Below, piece by piece: positions 40,714 to 49,218 of a stretch of 62,197 bases of DNA. Made by a program: the position numbers and the translations under genes. The stretch spans positions 1-62,197 of the forward strand of contig WRPG01000039.1 in NCBI GenBank assembly GCA_009773355.1, written 5' to 3'. Source of the DNA: Limisphaerales bacterium. GTDB lineage: Bacteria > Verrucomicrobiota > Verrucomicrobiia > Limisphaerales > SXTU01. Numbering within the stretch: the first letter of the stretch is position 1; each line of letters starts with the position of its first letter. Under the pieces are notes generated by a model. That model saw only the letters and a program-made list of their open reading frames with translations. It was not told where the DNA came from and ran no database searches.

Positions 40714-42144
40714 TCATGCCAAGATTGCTTTGACCACGTCCCCATGCACGTCCGTCAGTCGGCGGTCCAGCCCGCTGTGCCGCACGGTCAGGCGCTCGTG
40801 GTCAATGCCCATGAGGTGCAGAATCGTCGCGTGCAGGTCGTAGCACCAGGTCTTCCCCTCCGCTGCCTTGTAGCCCCACTCGTCGCTCTGGCCGACGGAT
40901 ACGCCGGGCTTGATGCCCGCGCCAGCCAGCCACGTCACGAACGTCCCGCCATTGTGGTCGCGGCCCACGCTGCCCTGCGCAAAGGGCGTGCGGCCAAACT
41001 CCGTCGTCCACACGACGAGCGTGTCCGCCAGCAGGCCGCGCGACTTCAAGTCCCGCAGCAGCGTGGCGATGGGCTGGTCCACGCTCGCGGCCATCGGCGG
41101 CAGCTCGTTCGGGATGTTGCCGTGGTTGTCCCAATTGTTCACCGCGCCCTGCGGCCCGCTCCACACCTGCACGAAGCGCGTCCCGCGCTCGATGAGCCGC
41201 CGCGCCAGCAGACAGCGCCGCCCGAAGTCCTCCGTCACTTTGTTGTCGAGGCCGTAAGCCTTCCGCGTCGCTTCGGTCTCCTTCGCCAAATCAAATGCTT
41301 CCGGCGCGCTCAACTGCATCTTCGCCGCCAGTTCGTAGCTCGCGATGCGTGCGTCGAGCCGCGAGTCAGCGGGATTCGCCTTCGCGTGCGCACGGTTCAA
41401 TTTGTCCAGCAGCGCCAGCCCGTCGCGGTCCGCGTCGCGCGAGGCGAACTTGAACTTCTCCCGCGCGAACAAGTCCGGCACCAGCTCCGGCGCACCCGCG
41501 TTGAGGATGGTTCCCTGATGCACCGCCGGCAGAAACCCCGCGCTGAACGTGCCGTTCTGGTTGTAAGGCAGCCCGCGCGCGTCCGGCAGCACCACGAAGG
41601 TCGGCAGGTTGTCCGTGAGCCGGCCCAGCCCGTAGCTCACCCACGCGCCGAGGCACGGGAAGCCCGGCAGGAGCTGGCCGCTGTTCATCATGTAGGTGCC
41701 CGGCCCGTGGACGTTCGTCTTGCTCGTCATCGCCATTAGGAAGGCGAGTTCGTCCACCAGCTTCGCCTGCTCGGGGAACACGCTGCTCACCCAGCGGCCC
41801 GATTGCCCGTGCTGCCGGAACTCGAACGGGCTTTTCATCATCGTGCCCGGCATGGCGGTGAAGCCTTCGGGCTTCTCCGTCGGCCCGAGCTTCTGGCCGT
41901 GCAGCTTCGCGAGCGCGGGCTTGTAGTCGTAAGTGTCCATCTGGCTCACGCCGCCGGTCATGAAGAGCTGAATGACGCGCTTCACCTTCGCCGGATGGTG
42001 CAACCCGCCGTTGAACTCCGCCTTCGGCTGAAACGCGCCTTCGCCGAACGCCTCGCGCGCGAACAAGTCCGCCATCGCCAAGCCGCCAAGCCCGCCGCCG
42101 ATGCGCCAGAGGAAATCGCGGCGACCGAGCGGAGCGCCGAGCAT
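40714..42144 (-). CDS. DUF1501 family protein with twin-arginine signal
   Basis: A 476-residue protein of the DUF1501 family (sulphatase/alkaline phosphatase-like fold). A twin-arginine signal is at the N-terminus (GRRDFLWRIGGGLGGLAMAD). Family features: FMTGGVSQMDTYDYKP, MAMTSKTNVHGPGTYMMNSG, WDNHGNIPNELPPM, TTEFGRTPFAQGSVGRDHN and the C-terminal HATILHLMGIDHERLT. DUF1501 genes almost always follow a PSCyt1-DUF1549-DUF1553 gene, as here; the pair is often tied to polysaccharide or sulphated-sugar use, but the reaction is unproven. ATG 42144 lies inside a palindromic repeat. Longer starts would read into the upstream gene. Confidence 0.9.
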   Translation of the reverse strand: MLGAPLGRRDFLWRIGGGLGGLAMADLFAREAFGEGAFQPKAEFNGGLHHPAKVKRVIQLFMTGGVSQMDTYDYKPALAKLHGQKLGPTEKPEGFTAMPGTMMKSPFEFRQHGQSGRWVSSVFPEQAKLVDELAFLMAMTSKTNVHGPGTYMMNSGQLLPGFPCLGAWVSYGLGRLTDNLPTFVVLPDARGLPYNQNGTFSAGFLPAVHQGTILNAGAPELVPDLFAREKFKFASRDADRDGLALLDKLNRAHAKANPADSRLDARIASYELAAKMQLSAPEAFDLAKETEATRKAYGLDNKVTEDFGRRCLLARRLIERGTRFVQVWSGPQGAVNNWDNHGNIPNELPPMAASVDQPIATLLRDLKSRGLLADTLVVWTTEFGRTPFAQGSVGRDHNGGTFVTWLAGAGIKPGVSVGQSDEWGYKAAEGKTWCYDLHATILHLMGIDHERLTVRHSGLDRRLTDVHGDVVKAILA

Positions 42145-42197
42145 TGCTCGGCTTGGAGCCAGCGTGCAATCGGGCCGAGCGATGCTCGGCGCTCCGC
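42129..42197. repeat. Palindrome at the DUF1501 gene start
   Basis: GGAGCGCCGAGCAT plus TGCTCGGC (42129-42150) faces GCCGAGCGATGCTCGGCGC (42173-42191) and CTCC to 42197; arms are nearly complementary over ~22 bp. It fills the gap between the two genes and covers the proposed start codon and first five codons of the DUF1501 gene. Confidence 0.75.
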
Positions 42198-42199
42198 GC

Positions 42200-45100
42200 T
42201 CAGTTGATGAACAAGAATTCATTGCTGTTGAACAAAACCCGGCCCAGCGCCGGCAGCCCATGTTGCTCCGCGTAGGCCGACATGGCGCGCACTTCGCCGG
42301 CCGTCGCCGCGCGTTGATACGCGAGTCTCACCGCTGCGCGCACGCGCGACGGCGTGTCCGCGCCGAGCTTCTCCACCCGTGCCGCGAAGTGCTCGCTGTG
42401 GCGCAGGACGAAGTCGTTGTTGAAGAGCGTGAGCGCCTGCAACGCCGACGCCGAGAATGGCCGCGTGGGCTGGAGCAGCGCCGCGTCCGGGAAGTCCAGC
42501 GCCTCCATGAACGGGTCCGCGATGCCGCGCCACACGACGCGGTAGATGCTGCGCCGCCCCGCGCCCGGCGCGTCCCAGTCGAACGGCGTGTAGTCCACCT
42601 TCGGCGTGGCCTGCGGGCCTTTGCTCAACTTGAAGTGCTGCGTCCCCGGCCCGCCGAACGTGCGGTCCAGCCGCCCCGAGACGGCGAGCACGGCGTCGCG
42701 GAACGACTCGGCGTCGAGCCGCGAACGGTTCATGCGCCAGAGGAGGCGGTTGTCCGGGTCCACCAAAGCCCCCGTAGGAGACGACGTGAGGAGTCTCTGA
42801 TTTTCCTTCTGCATTCCGCGTCCCGCACTCCGAGTTGAAGTGAGACTCCTCACGTCGTCTCCTACGGAGGATTGGCGGTAGGCCGCGCTTGTCACGATGA
42901 GCCGGTGCAGATGCTTCAGCGAACCGCCGCTGTCGCGCAGCTCGCACGCGAGCCAGTCGAGCAACTCCGGGTGCGACGGCACGCCGCCCATCTTGCCGAA
43001 GTCGCTCGGCGTGTCACAGAGGCCACGCCCAAAGTGAAAGTGCCACACGCGGTTCGCCACGCTGCGCCAGGTGAGCGGGTTGCGCGGGTCGGCCAGCCAG
43101 TCCGCGAGCGCCACACGACGCTCCGCCTCACGCTTCGGGTCCGATGACGCAAAGCGCGCCGGCAACTCGGCGATGGCCGAGAGCGCACCCGGCTCGGCGA
43201 GTTTGCCGGGCTTGTCAATGTCCCCGCGCTTTAGCACATGGAGGGGCTTTGGCTCCATGCCGAACTTCACGGCGAAGACCGATGCGGGCGCAGTCAGCTT
43301 CGCGAGTTCGCCCTGCGCGTGCTGCCGGAGGGCGTGCGACGCGATGGCCAGCCGTTGCTCCGGCGTGCGCTGGTCGCGTGGCAGCCTCAAACCCGCCGCC
43401 ACCAGTGGAGGCACGACTTCGGCGTTTGCATTCGGCGAGTCCGTTGCCGAGAGCCGGAAGCGCCCGATGAGATGCCCGCCGCCATGAAGCTGCTTGAGCG
43501 CGACCACGAGCTTCGTGCCTGCCGCCAGCTTGACCGGCGACTCGAACTCAAACACGGCCAGATGCGACTCGCCGACTCGCGGGTAAATGCCCCACGCCGT
43601 CTTCTCGTTGCCATCGAGTGCGTGCTGAATCGTCCAGCCCTCTTGATTGAAGTCAGCGGTGGCGCGCTTGATTTTCAACTTCGTGGCGTTGGTTGAACCA
43701 GCCGCGAGCAGCCGCACCTCAAACTCGCTCAAGTGCAGGTTCCCGTTGTCCTGCCGGCCTGGCCCCTTCTTCGGCAGCGCGTCGCTGGCGAGCACTTCCA
43801 GCCGCAGCGCGGTGACGGTCGCAAACGTCGTCATGGCTGTGACCGTGTAAGTGTCCTTCTCCGGTCGTGTGCCGCTGGCAGACACGGAGCCGTCGGCCTC
43901 CGCCTTGAGTGTGGAGCCATCGGAGGAGCGGAGGCTTTCGAGCGCGAGCAGTTGCCATTCGGTCACAGCCTTTCCCTGAGTTTGCTCCCAACGCGCGACG
44001 ACCGGCTCGTGCTCCGGCGTGTGCAGCACAGCGGCGTTCTTCGCGTCCGCAGCGGCGAGCAGACTTTGCCAGTGCCGTCGCTGCTGTCCGGTGGCTGGCG
44101 ACTCGTCGAATGGCACGTCCGCCTTGGTGATGCCGGCAAAGACCGCTTGCAGCGCGTAATAATCCTCTTGCGAAATCGGGTCGAACTTGTGCGCGTGGCA
44201 GCGGGCGCAGTTCGCCGTGGTGCTGGCGAAGGCGGACATGGTCTGCGTCACGAGATCGTCGCGGTCGAGGTAATCGAAGGTGCGCGGCGCGGTGCCCTGC
44301 GTGCTGGTGTCGAGCGGGCCCGCACCGAGGAAACCGAGCGCGGTGGTGAGTTGCGGCTCCAGCGGATAGAAGACATCCGCCGCGAGCTGCTCGCGGATGA
44401 AGCGCTGCCAGGGCACGTCGCGATTGAAGGCGCTGATGACATAGTCGCGGTAGCGCCAGGCGTTCGTGCGGAAGATGTCGTGCTCGAAGCCGTGCGTGTC
44501 GGCGAAGTGGATGGTGTCGAGCCAGTGCCGCGCCCAGCGCTCGCCGTGGTGGGGAGAGGCGAGCAACCGATCCACGAGCGTGTCTAGTGCCCGATTCCCA
44601 CTTTCCCGCTTTCCCGCTTTCTCACCCGCCTTCGGAGCCGGCGAGAAAGTGGGAGAGCGGGAAAGTGAGACTTCGCGCTCGAACGACTCGACCTCCTCCG
44701 GCGACGGCGGCAGGCCGATGAGGTCGAAGTGCAGCCGGCGGATGAGCGTGCGCGCGTCGGCCTCGGGCGAGGGCGGCAGGTGCTTTTCGCGGAGCTTGGC
44801 GGAGATGAAGGCGTCAATCGGATTAGCCTGAAACGGAGTGCTGGAGTGCTGGAGTGCTGGAGTGGTGGGTTTCGAGCCGACTCGCTTCCGGTCATCACTC
44901 CAATACTCCATCGCTCCATCACTCCGCCCGCCCGGCAAGACCGGTCGCACCAGCGGCTTGAGCGACCACCAGTCCGTCCCGATGCGCCCGATCGCCTCCT
45001 TCGGCGGCTGGACCTGTTTCACCCATTCGACCAGCAGGGCGATTTCAGCTTCCGACAGCTTCGCCTTCCCCTGCGGCATCCGTAGCTCCGCGCTGTCGTG

Positions 45101-45379
45101 GCGCACGGCCTTGATGAGCAGGCTCTTCTCCGGCTCGCCGGGCACGATGGCCGGGCCGGACTGGCCGCCGGTGAGGAGGGCGTTGAGCGAGTCGAGCACG
45201 AGGTCGGCCCGGCTCTTTTTCGCCGCGTGGCTGTGGCACTCGTGGCAATGCTTCGCCAGCAGGGGCAGCACGCGGTCCTTGAACATCGCCTCCGACTCCG
45301 CCGCCCCTGAGCGGGCACAGAGCAGCGCGAGCACGGCCAGCACGGAGCCGAGTCGGGCGAGATGCAGCGGTGAAGTCAC
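42200..45379 (-). CDS. PSCyt1-DUF1549-DUF1553 protein with three palindromic inserts
   Basis: A ~1059-residue secreted protein. A signal peptide (LARLGSVLAVLALLCARSGA) precedes a planctomycete-type cytochrome c domain (PSCyt1) with the heme motif CHECH, then DUF1549 (FIREQLAADVFYPLEPQL, CARCHAHKFDPISQEDYYAL), a central sugar-binding-like region and DUF1553 at the C-terminus (FGRGLCDTPSDFGKMGG, NRLLWRMNRSRLDAESFRDA). I prefer GTG 45379, which puts the signal peptide at the N-terminus; ATG 45466 would add 29 odd residues and run into the rpsT promoter. Three palindromic elements interrupt the gene in frame (42772-42867, 44599-44667, 44835-44925). It is probably co-transcribed with the DUF1501 gene. 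Confidence 0.88.
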   Translation of the reverse strand: MTSPLHLARLGSVLAVLALLCARSGAAESEAMFKDRVLPLLAKHCHECHSHAAKKSRADLVLDSLNALLTGGQSGPAIVPGEPEKSLLIKAVRHDSAELRMPQGKAKLSEAEIALLVEWVKQVQPPKEAIGRIGTDWWSLKPLVRPVLPGGRSDGAMEYWSDDRKRVGSKPTTPALQHSSTPFQANPIDAFISAKLREKHLPPSPEADARTLIRRLHFDLIGLPPSPEEVESFEREVSLSRSPTFSPAPKAGEKAGKRESGNRALDTLVDRLLASPHHGERWARHWLDTIHFADTHGFEHDIFRTNAWRYRDYVISAFNRDVPWQRFIREQLAADVFYPLEPQLTTALGFLGAGPLDTSTQGTAPRTFDYLDRDDLVTQTMSAFASTTANCARCHAHKFDPISQEDYYALQAVFAGITKADVPFDESPATGQQRRHWQSLLAAADAKNAAVLHTPEHEPVVARWEQTQGKAVTEWQLLALESLRSSDGSTLKAEADGSVSASGTRPEKDTYTVTAMTTFATVTALRLEVLASDALPKKGPGRQDNGNLHLSEFEVRLLAAGSTNATKLKIKRATADFNQEGWTIQHALDGNEKTAWGIYPRVGESHLAVFEFESPVKLAAGTKLVVALKQLHGGGHLIGRFRLSATDSPNANAEVVPPLVAAGLRLPRDQRTPEQRLAIASHALRQHAQGELAKLTAPASVFAVKFGMEPKPLHVLKRGDIDKPGKLAEPGALSAIAELPARFASSDPKREAERRVALADWLADPRNPLTWRSVANRVWHFHFGRGLCDTPSDFGKMGGVPSHPELLDWLACELRDSGGSLKHLHRLIVTSAAYRQSSVGDDVRSLTSTRSAGRGMQKENQRLLTSSPTGALVDPDNRLLWRMNRSRLDAESFRDAVLAVSGRLDRTFGGPGTQHFKLSKGPQATPKVDYTPFDWDAPGAGRRSIYRVVWRGIADPFMEALDFPDAALLQPTRPFSASALQALTLFNNDFVLRHSEHFAARVEKLGADTPSRVRAAVRLAYQRAATAGEVRAMSAYAEQHGLPALGRVLFNSNEFLFIN
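42772..42867. repeat. In-frame palindromic element 1 in the DUF1553 gene
   Basis: Arms 42772-42797 and 42842-42867 are perfect reverse complements over 26 bp around a 44-bp centre (key words CCGTAGGAGACGACGTG and its complement). The total is 96 bp, or 32 codons, so the frame is kept. It adds residues such as DDVRSLTSTRS and SSPTGALV between normal DUF1553 segments. Confidence 0.92.
44599..44667. repeat. In-frame palindromic element 2 in the DUF1553 gene
   Basis: Arms 44599-44623 and 44643-44667 match at 23 of 25 positions (CACTTTCCCGCTTTCCCGCT and its near complement). It codes for a Ser/Lys/Glu-rich stretch (SLSRSPTFSPAPKAGEKAGK) just after EVESFEREV, at a loop in the DUF1549 part. Confidence 0.88.
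44835..44925. repeat. In-frame palindromic element 3 in the DUF1553 gene
   Basis: Arms 44835-44867 and 44893-44925 (GGAGTGCTGGAGTGCTGG and its near complement) match at ~27 of 33 positions. The encoded insert reads AMEYWSDDRKRVGSK and TTPALQHSSTPFQAN, between the PSCyt1 domain and the DUF1549 start NPIDAFISAKL. Confidence 0.88.
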
Positions 45380-45448
45380 AGGTGGACGTGCTGATTCAAC
45401 GAAACCAGACGGCCCCCCGCCAAGGCAATTCACCGGCGGAACAAGCCG

Positions 45449-45476
45449 TTGACAACGCGTGGCCATTCGCTAGGGT
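45449..45476 (+). promoter_or_regulatory. Putative rpsT promoter
   Basis: TTGACA (45449-45454) and TAGGGT (45471-45476) with 16-bp spacing, 27 bp before the rpsT start. The consensus -35 and the position make it one of the better promoter candidates in the window. Confidence 0.6.
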
Positions 45477-45502
45477 GCGCGCCTCTTAAACGAGAAAACA
45501 CT

Positions 45503-45775
45503 ATGCCGAACACCAAGTCAGCCGCCCGCCGCATGCGCAACAGCGCGCGCAAGCAAGCCCGCAACAACGTCGTCCGCACCCAGCTCAAGACGGCGGTGAA
45601 GAAGTTCCGCGCGGCGGTCGCCACCAAGCAGGACAACTCCCCCGCCGCGCTCCGCGCCGCCATCTCCACGCTCGACAAGGCCGTGAAGAAGGGCGTCATC
45701 AAGCGCGGCACCGCCGACCGCAAGAAGTCCCGCCTGGCCATCGCGCTCAACAAGGCGACGGCGGCGAAGAAGTAA
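45503..45775 (+). CDS. rpsT: Ribosomal protein S20
   Basis: A 90-residue basic protein with the S20 pattern: PNTKSAARRMRNSARKQARN at the start, LKTAVKKFR, and HKNTAARKKSRL-like GTADRKKSRLAIALNKA at the end. It binds 16S rRNA at the base of the 30S body. ATG 45503 gives the normal N-terminus; an upstream ATG (45449) lies in the promoter. It is divergent from the DUF1553 gene and followed by a hairpin. Confidence 0.97.
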   Translation: MPNTKSAARRMRNSARKQARNNVVRTQLKTAVKKFRAAVATKQDNSPAALRAAISTLDKAVKKGVIKRGTADRKKSRLAIALNKATAAKK

Positions 45776-45796
45776 CCAGCCTCCCTTTCCGCGAGC

Positions 45797-45831
45797 AGGC
45801 GTCCCGGCTTCGGGACGCCTGTCGTGCTTTT
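45797..45831 (+). terminator. Hairpin after rpsT
   Basis: AGGCGTCCCG (45797-45806) pairs perfectly with CGGGACGCCT (45811-45820), loop GCTT, followed eight bases later by TTTT. It probably ends the rpsT transcript, just before the next gene. Confidence 0.65.
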
Positions 45832-45836
45832 GGGCC

Positions 45837-46700
45837 ATGTTCACCTGCCTCGTCTGCCGCAGCCTGTGCGTCGAAGCGACGCAGCTCGAAGCGGTCGAGC
45901 TGGCCCATCGGCACGGGTTCGACTCGGTCGAGGCGCGGGCGGATGAGCTGGCGCGGCTGTCCGAGGGGGAGTTGCAGCGGCTGCTCGATGACCTGCGGGC
46001 GAAGGGGCTGCGCTTCGGGCTGGCCGGGATGCCGATTGAGCTGCGGCGGGACGCGCAGCGCTTTGCCGACGGGTTGCGGCAACTGCCCCAGCTCGCGCAA
46101 GTCCTGCAACGCTGCGGCGTGACGCGGCTTGGCTTGTCCATCGTTCCTTTTCACGACGAGCTGCCTTACGCGGAGAACTTCCGCCAGCACGTTGACCGCC
46201 TCGGTGCCGTGGCGCGCGTGCTGGGCGACCACGGCATCCGCCTCGGGCTGGAATACTGCGCCACGCCCACGCTGCGACGCGGGAAGCCGCATGAGTTCAT
46301 CCACTCGCTGCCGCCATTGCGCGAACTCATCGCCGCCATCGGGGTGCCCAATCTCGGCCTGGTGCTGGACTCGTGGCACTGGTGGATGAGCGGCAGCCCG
46401 GCGACGGAGCTGGCCTCGCTGCGAAAGGACGAAATCGTGAGCGTGGACTTGAACGATGCGCCGGCGGGCGTCTCGCAAGCGGAGTTGCGCGACCGCCAGC
46501 GGGAGCTGCCCGGAGTGACCGGGGTGATTGACCTCGCGCGGTTTCTCGGCGCGCTGCGGCGGCTGAGCTACGCCGGCCCGGTGCGGGCGGAGCCGTTTGA
46601 GTTCAGCGGCTGGCGGGAGGATCGGGAGTCAATTTGTCGGAAAGCACGCACCGCCCTTGCCCGCGCGCTTGAGGCCGGCAGTGCGCGGGTCATTGATTGA
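45837..46700 (+). CDS. Sugar phosphate isomerase/epimerase-like TIM-barrel protein
   Basis: A 287-residue protein of the AP_endonuc_2/xylose isomerase-like barrel family. Likely metal ligands are the Glu in LGLEYCATPT, the Asp and His in VLDSWHWWMSG, the Asp in VSVDLNDAP and the Glu in RAEPFEFSGW. Such proteins isomerise or epimerise sugars, inositols or related acids. The substrate cannot be told from sequence. No RBS is obvious; ATG 45837 follows the rpsT hairpin closely. Its 3' end overlaps the lipoprotein gene on the other strand by 11 bp. Confidence 0.82.
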   Translation: MFTCLVCRSLCVEATQLEAVELAHRHGFDSVEARADELARLSEGELQRLLDDLRAKGLRFGLAGMPIELRRDAQRFADGLRQLPQLAQVLQRCGVTRLGLSIVPFHDELPYAENFRQHVDRLGAVARVLGDHGIRLGLEYCATPTLRRGKPHEFIHSLPPLRELIAAIGVPNLGLVLDSWHWWMSGSPATELASLRKDEIVSVDLNDAPAGVSQAELRDRQRELPGVTGVIDLARFLGALRRLSYAGPVRAEPFEFSGWREDRESICRKARTALARALEAGSARVID

Positions 46701-47040
46701 CCAGCAATACTTCCAGGCTTTTGGCGTCAATCGCGTATTTCCTGCCGGGCGGCGGCGGAGGCACGGCGGGAACCAGCTTGGCGGCCGCCAGTTCGTTGAT
46801 GTCATGGGGCATCCGCCCCTTCATTTCCAGAAAGGAGTGCAGGGCGTTGTTCAACTGCGTTGCCAGCGCAGCGGGTGCGGGTGCGGCGGCTCCGGAAGGC
46901 CGCGTGCCAGCGGGCAGGACAATCGGGGATGGACCGGATGGCTCCACCACCGGCGCAGCGTCCGGGGTGGATTTCTTGCGGCAACCGCCGGACACGGCGA
47001 GCAGCAGCAGCACCAGCGGCAGCGAGAGGCGAAGTGACAT
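46690..47040 (-). CDS. Small lipoprotein of unknown function
   Basis: A 116-residue protein with a signal peptide and lipobox (SLPLVLLLLAVSGGC, Cys at about 20), then a Pro/Ala-rich linker and a short conserved-looking domain (NNALHSFLEMKGRMPHDINE, LPPPPPGRKYAID). ATG 47040 is preferred to the in-frame 47187, which lies inside the pseudopilin gene. It follows the pseudopilin gene by 22 bp. The LNNAL...FLEMKGRMP...DINEL part is reminiscent of the C-terminal segment of some pseudopilins. Confidence 0.7.
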   Translation of the reverse strand: MSLRLSLPLVLLLLAVSGGCRKKSTPDAAPVVEPSGPSPIVLPAGTRPSGAAAPAPAALATQLNNALHSFLEMKGRMPHDINELAAAKLVPAVPPPPPGRKYAIDAKSLEVLLVNQ

Positions 47041-47062
47041 GGGGAGGGATGACCGGAATGAC

Positions 47063-47881
47063 TCAGAACAAATCCCACTTCCAACGCGGGTCGTATTGGC
47101 CGTTCTGATAGCCTCGGGCGGCCCCACCACCGGGGGCGACGCCGGGAAAGTATTGGATGCCCAAGGTGCCCACGGCGATAGACTCATAATGCAGGTCGGC
47201 CATGATCATGTTCCCGCGTTTGCCGTGCCGGTTGAAGGGCCGCATGGGGGTGGAACCGTTGAAGCAGCAGGTGTTCTCCGGCGTGCGGAAGAGGACATTA
47301 TCCCAAGGCGAGGCGCTGGCGACGGTGGGGCTGGCCACCCAGTCGTCGGGCGGTGCGGTGCGGTTGGCCACCTGGGCGATGTCAGAGAACATCACGGTGT
47401 CGCTGGGTGCGGCGACGTTGGCCTCGCGCACTCGCGGGTCAAAGCCGCCGCGGGGCGCATCGAGAAACCGGCCGATGGTCGGATAGTTGATGCCTATGCC
47501 CCACTTCCACACGGCGTTCTGAATGGTGGACTTTTGAATGGACGGACACTCAAAGCCCTTTTCCGACTGCATCATCGGCTTTAGCTTGTCCGGCCAGATG
47601 GTGTAGCCGTTTGCGTTTGGGAGCATGGCACCGGGCGGGGTGGCTGCAGTTTGGGCGGCGAGTTGCACGTAGATGCCGTCGTTGTCATCCGAGTAGAGCC
47701 GCGAGGACAGGCCGATCTGCCGCTCGTTGTTCATGCAGGCGGTGGCCCGGCCCTTCTCCTTGGCTTTGGAGAGGGCCGGCAGCAGCATCCCCGCCAAGAT
47801 TGCGATGATGGCGATGACCACGAGGAGTTCGATGAGGGTGAACGCCGACTTGCAGGCGCGGCGGGCAGGGTTCGTTTTCAT
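47063..47881 (-). CDS. Type II secretion pseudopilin-like protein
   Basis: A 272-residue protein. A short basic leader ([13 protein letters not shown]) precedes the prepilin helix [20 protein letters not shown] with Glu at +5; Ala stands at -1. The globular part ends in the H-X9-DG pattern found in planctomycete/verrucomicrobial pseudopilins ([17 protein letters not shown]). ATG 47881 is chosen because it begins the leader; the in-frame 47947 adds 22 unlikely residues. A lipoprotein gene follows. Confidence 0.85.
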   Translation of the reverse strand: MKTNPARRACKSAFTLIELLVVIAIIAILAGMLLPALSKAKEKGRATACMNNERQIGLSSRLYSDDNDGIYVQLAAQTAATPPGAMLPNANGYTIWPDKLKPMMQSEKGFECPSIQKSTIQNAVWKWGIGINYPTIGRFLDAPRGGFDPRVREANVAAPSDTVMFSDIAQVANRTAPPDDWVASPTVASASPWDNVLFRTPENTCCFNGSTPMRPFNRHGKRGNMIMADLHYESIAVGTLGIQYFPGVAPGGGAARGYQNGQYDPRWKWDLF

Positions 47882-48003
47882 GGCTGGGTCAGAGGCCAGA
47901 TGGAGGTTTGATTGTGCGGACATTATCCGGCCCGCCGGCTTGGTCAACCGGCATTTTGTAAATCTCCTGTAAATGCCCCGTTGCTCCGCCCTAACCTGCC
48001 GCC

Positions 48004-48807
48004 ATGTCGCCGCCCGCTGACTATCACATGCACACGCCGCTCTGCCGCCATGCGAGCGGCGAGCCGGTGGAATATGCCGCGCGCGCGGTGGCGGCGGGGC
48101 TGACGGAGATCGGCTTCAGCGACCACTCCCCGATGCGCCGCGACGACTTCGACAACTGGCGCATGTTCGCCAGCCAGCTCGACGAATACGTGGAGAAGGT
48201 CCGCCGCGCCCAGCGCGAGTTCCCGCAGCTCACCATCAAGCTCGCCCTCGAAGTGGACTACCTGCCGGGCCACGAGGAGTGGATTCGCGAGCTGGCCGCG
48301 CGGCACCCGTGGGATTATTTCATCGGCTCCGTCCACTACGTCTCGGACGCGTGGGACGTGGACAACCCGGAGAAGCTCTCGCAGTGGAGGACGCGCGACG
48401 CCTTCGAGGTGTGGTCGGTCTATTTCGAGCGGCTGACGATGGCGGCGGCGAGCGGGTTGTTTGAGATCATCGGCCACGCGGACCTGCCCAAGAAGTTCAA
48501 GTATTACCCCGACCGCGACTGCACCCGCCTCTTCGACACCTTCCTGCGCGCGGCCAAGGCCAGCGGCACGGCCATCGAACTGAACACCGCCGGGCTGCGG
48601 AAGGACTGCAAGGAAATCTACCCCAGCCGCTTCTTCCTCCAGCGCGCCTATCAGATCGGTGTCCCCATCACCTTCGGCTCCGACGCGCACGCGCCCGGCG
48701 ACGTCGGTGCGGACTGGGACAAGGCCCTGCAACTCGCCGCCTCCGTCGGCTACACGCACTGGTGCCGCTTCACGCAGCGGAAGTGTGAGGTCGTCGGTCT
48801 CGCCTGA
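48004..48807 (+). CDS. hisK: Histidinol-phosphatase, PHP type
   Basis: A 267-residue PHP-superfamily phosphatase. Metal-binding motifs: [16 protein letters not shown] at the N-terminus, GFSDHSPM, the Glu in [35 protein letters not shown] and the C-terminal [12 protein letters not shown]. The HisJ/HisK type removes phosphate from L-histidinol phosphate in histidine synthesis. Other his genes are not near. Length is normal. Confidence 0.92.
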   Translation: MSPPADYHMHTPLCRHASGEPVEYAARAVAAGLTEIGFSDHSPMRRDDFDNWRMFASQLDEYVEKVRRAQREFPQLTIKLALEVDYLPGHEEWIRELAARHPWDYFIGSVHYVSDAWDVDNPEKLSQWRTRDAFEVWSVYFERLTMAAASGLFEIIGHADLPKKFKYYPDRDCTRLFDTFLRAAKASGTAIELNTAGLRKDCKEIYPSRFFLQRAYQIGVPITFGSDAHAPGDVGADWDKALQLAASVGYTHWCRFTQRKCEVVGLA

Positions 48808-48816
48808 GCCGGCGGC

Positions 48817-49218
48817 TCACGGTGGAGCAAGGAAGGGCACCGGCTCCCGCCCGCGCCGCCGATAGACTTGGAAGTCCTGCCGGTCAATCGTCAGCACCAG
48901 CGAGTCCCGCCAGACCTCGGTCATCCGCACCAGACAGGCGTCGGCCAAGCCCATGTCGCGGTCGCTGAACTGCCGGAGCAGCCGGAGAATCTCGCTGGCG
49001 TGGTCCGAGGCGCTGAACTCCACCACGAGGTCGCCGGCCTCCACCAGTTCCAACACCGGCGCGGCATCACCCAGCAGATGCGTGGCCTCCGTCAGCACCG
49101 GCTCGCAGGTGAAAAGCGGCCAGCGCAGGCACCGCAGCGTGTCGGTCGCCCAAGCATGGTGCGGGTCGCGACGATTGAGCAGGGCGACCAGCGGACCGGT
49201 GTCGAGGAAATGCTTCAC
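48817..49218 (-). CDS. PIN-domain toxin, VapC-like
   Basis: A 133-residue PIN-domain protein, normally a magnesium-dependent RNase. The acidic residues are in FLDTGPLVALL (Asp6), the Glu in VLTEATHLLG, RDMGLADACLVRM and LTIDRQDF. It overlaps the preceding antitoxin gene by four bases (ATGA at 49215-49218), the usual VapBC arrangement, and stands tail-to-tail with hisK. The target RNA is unknown. Confidence 0.88.
   Translation of the reverse strand: MKHFLDTGPLVALLNRRDPHHAWATDTLRCLRWPLFTCEPVLTEATHLLGDAAPVLELVEAGDLVVEFSASDHASEILRLLRQFSDRDMGLADACLVRMTEVWRDSLVLTIDRQDFQVYRRRGREPVPFLAPP

Noticed and set aside
40453-41739. 428-residue plus-strand frame over the DUF1501 gene
   Set aside because: It is antisense to a clear family member and has biased low-complexity composition.
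42772-44925. CRISPR or tandem-repeat array in the DUF1553 gene
   Set aside because: The elements are single palindromes of different families, not regularly spaced direct repeats.
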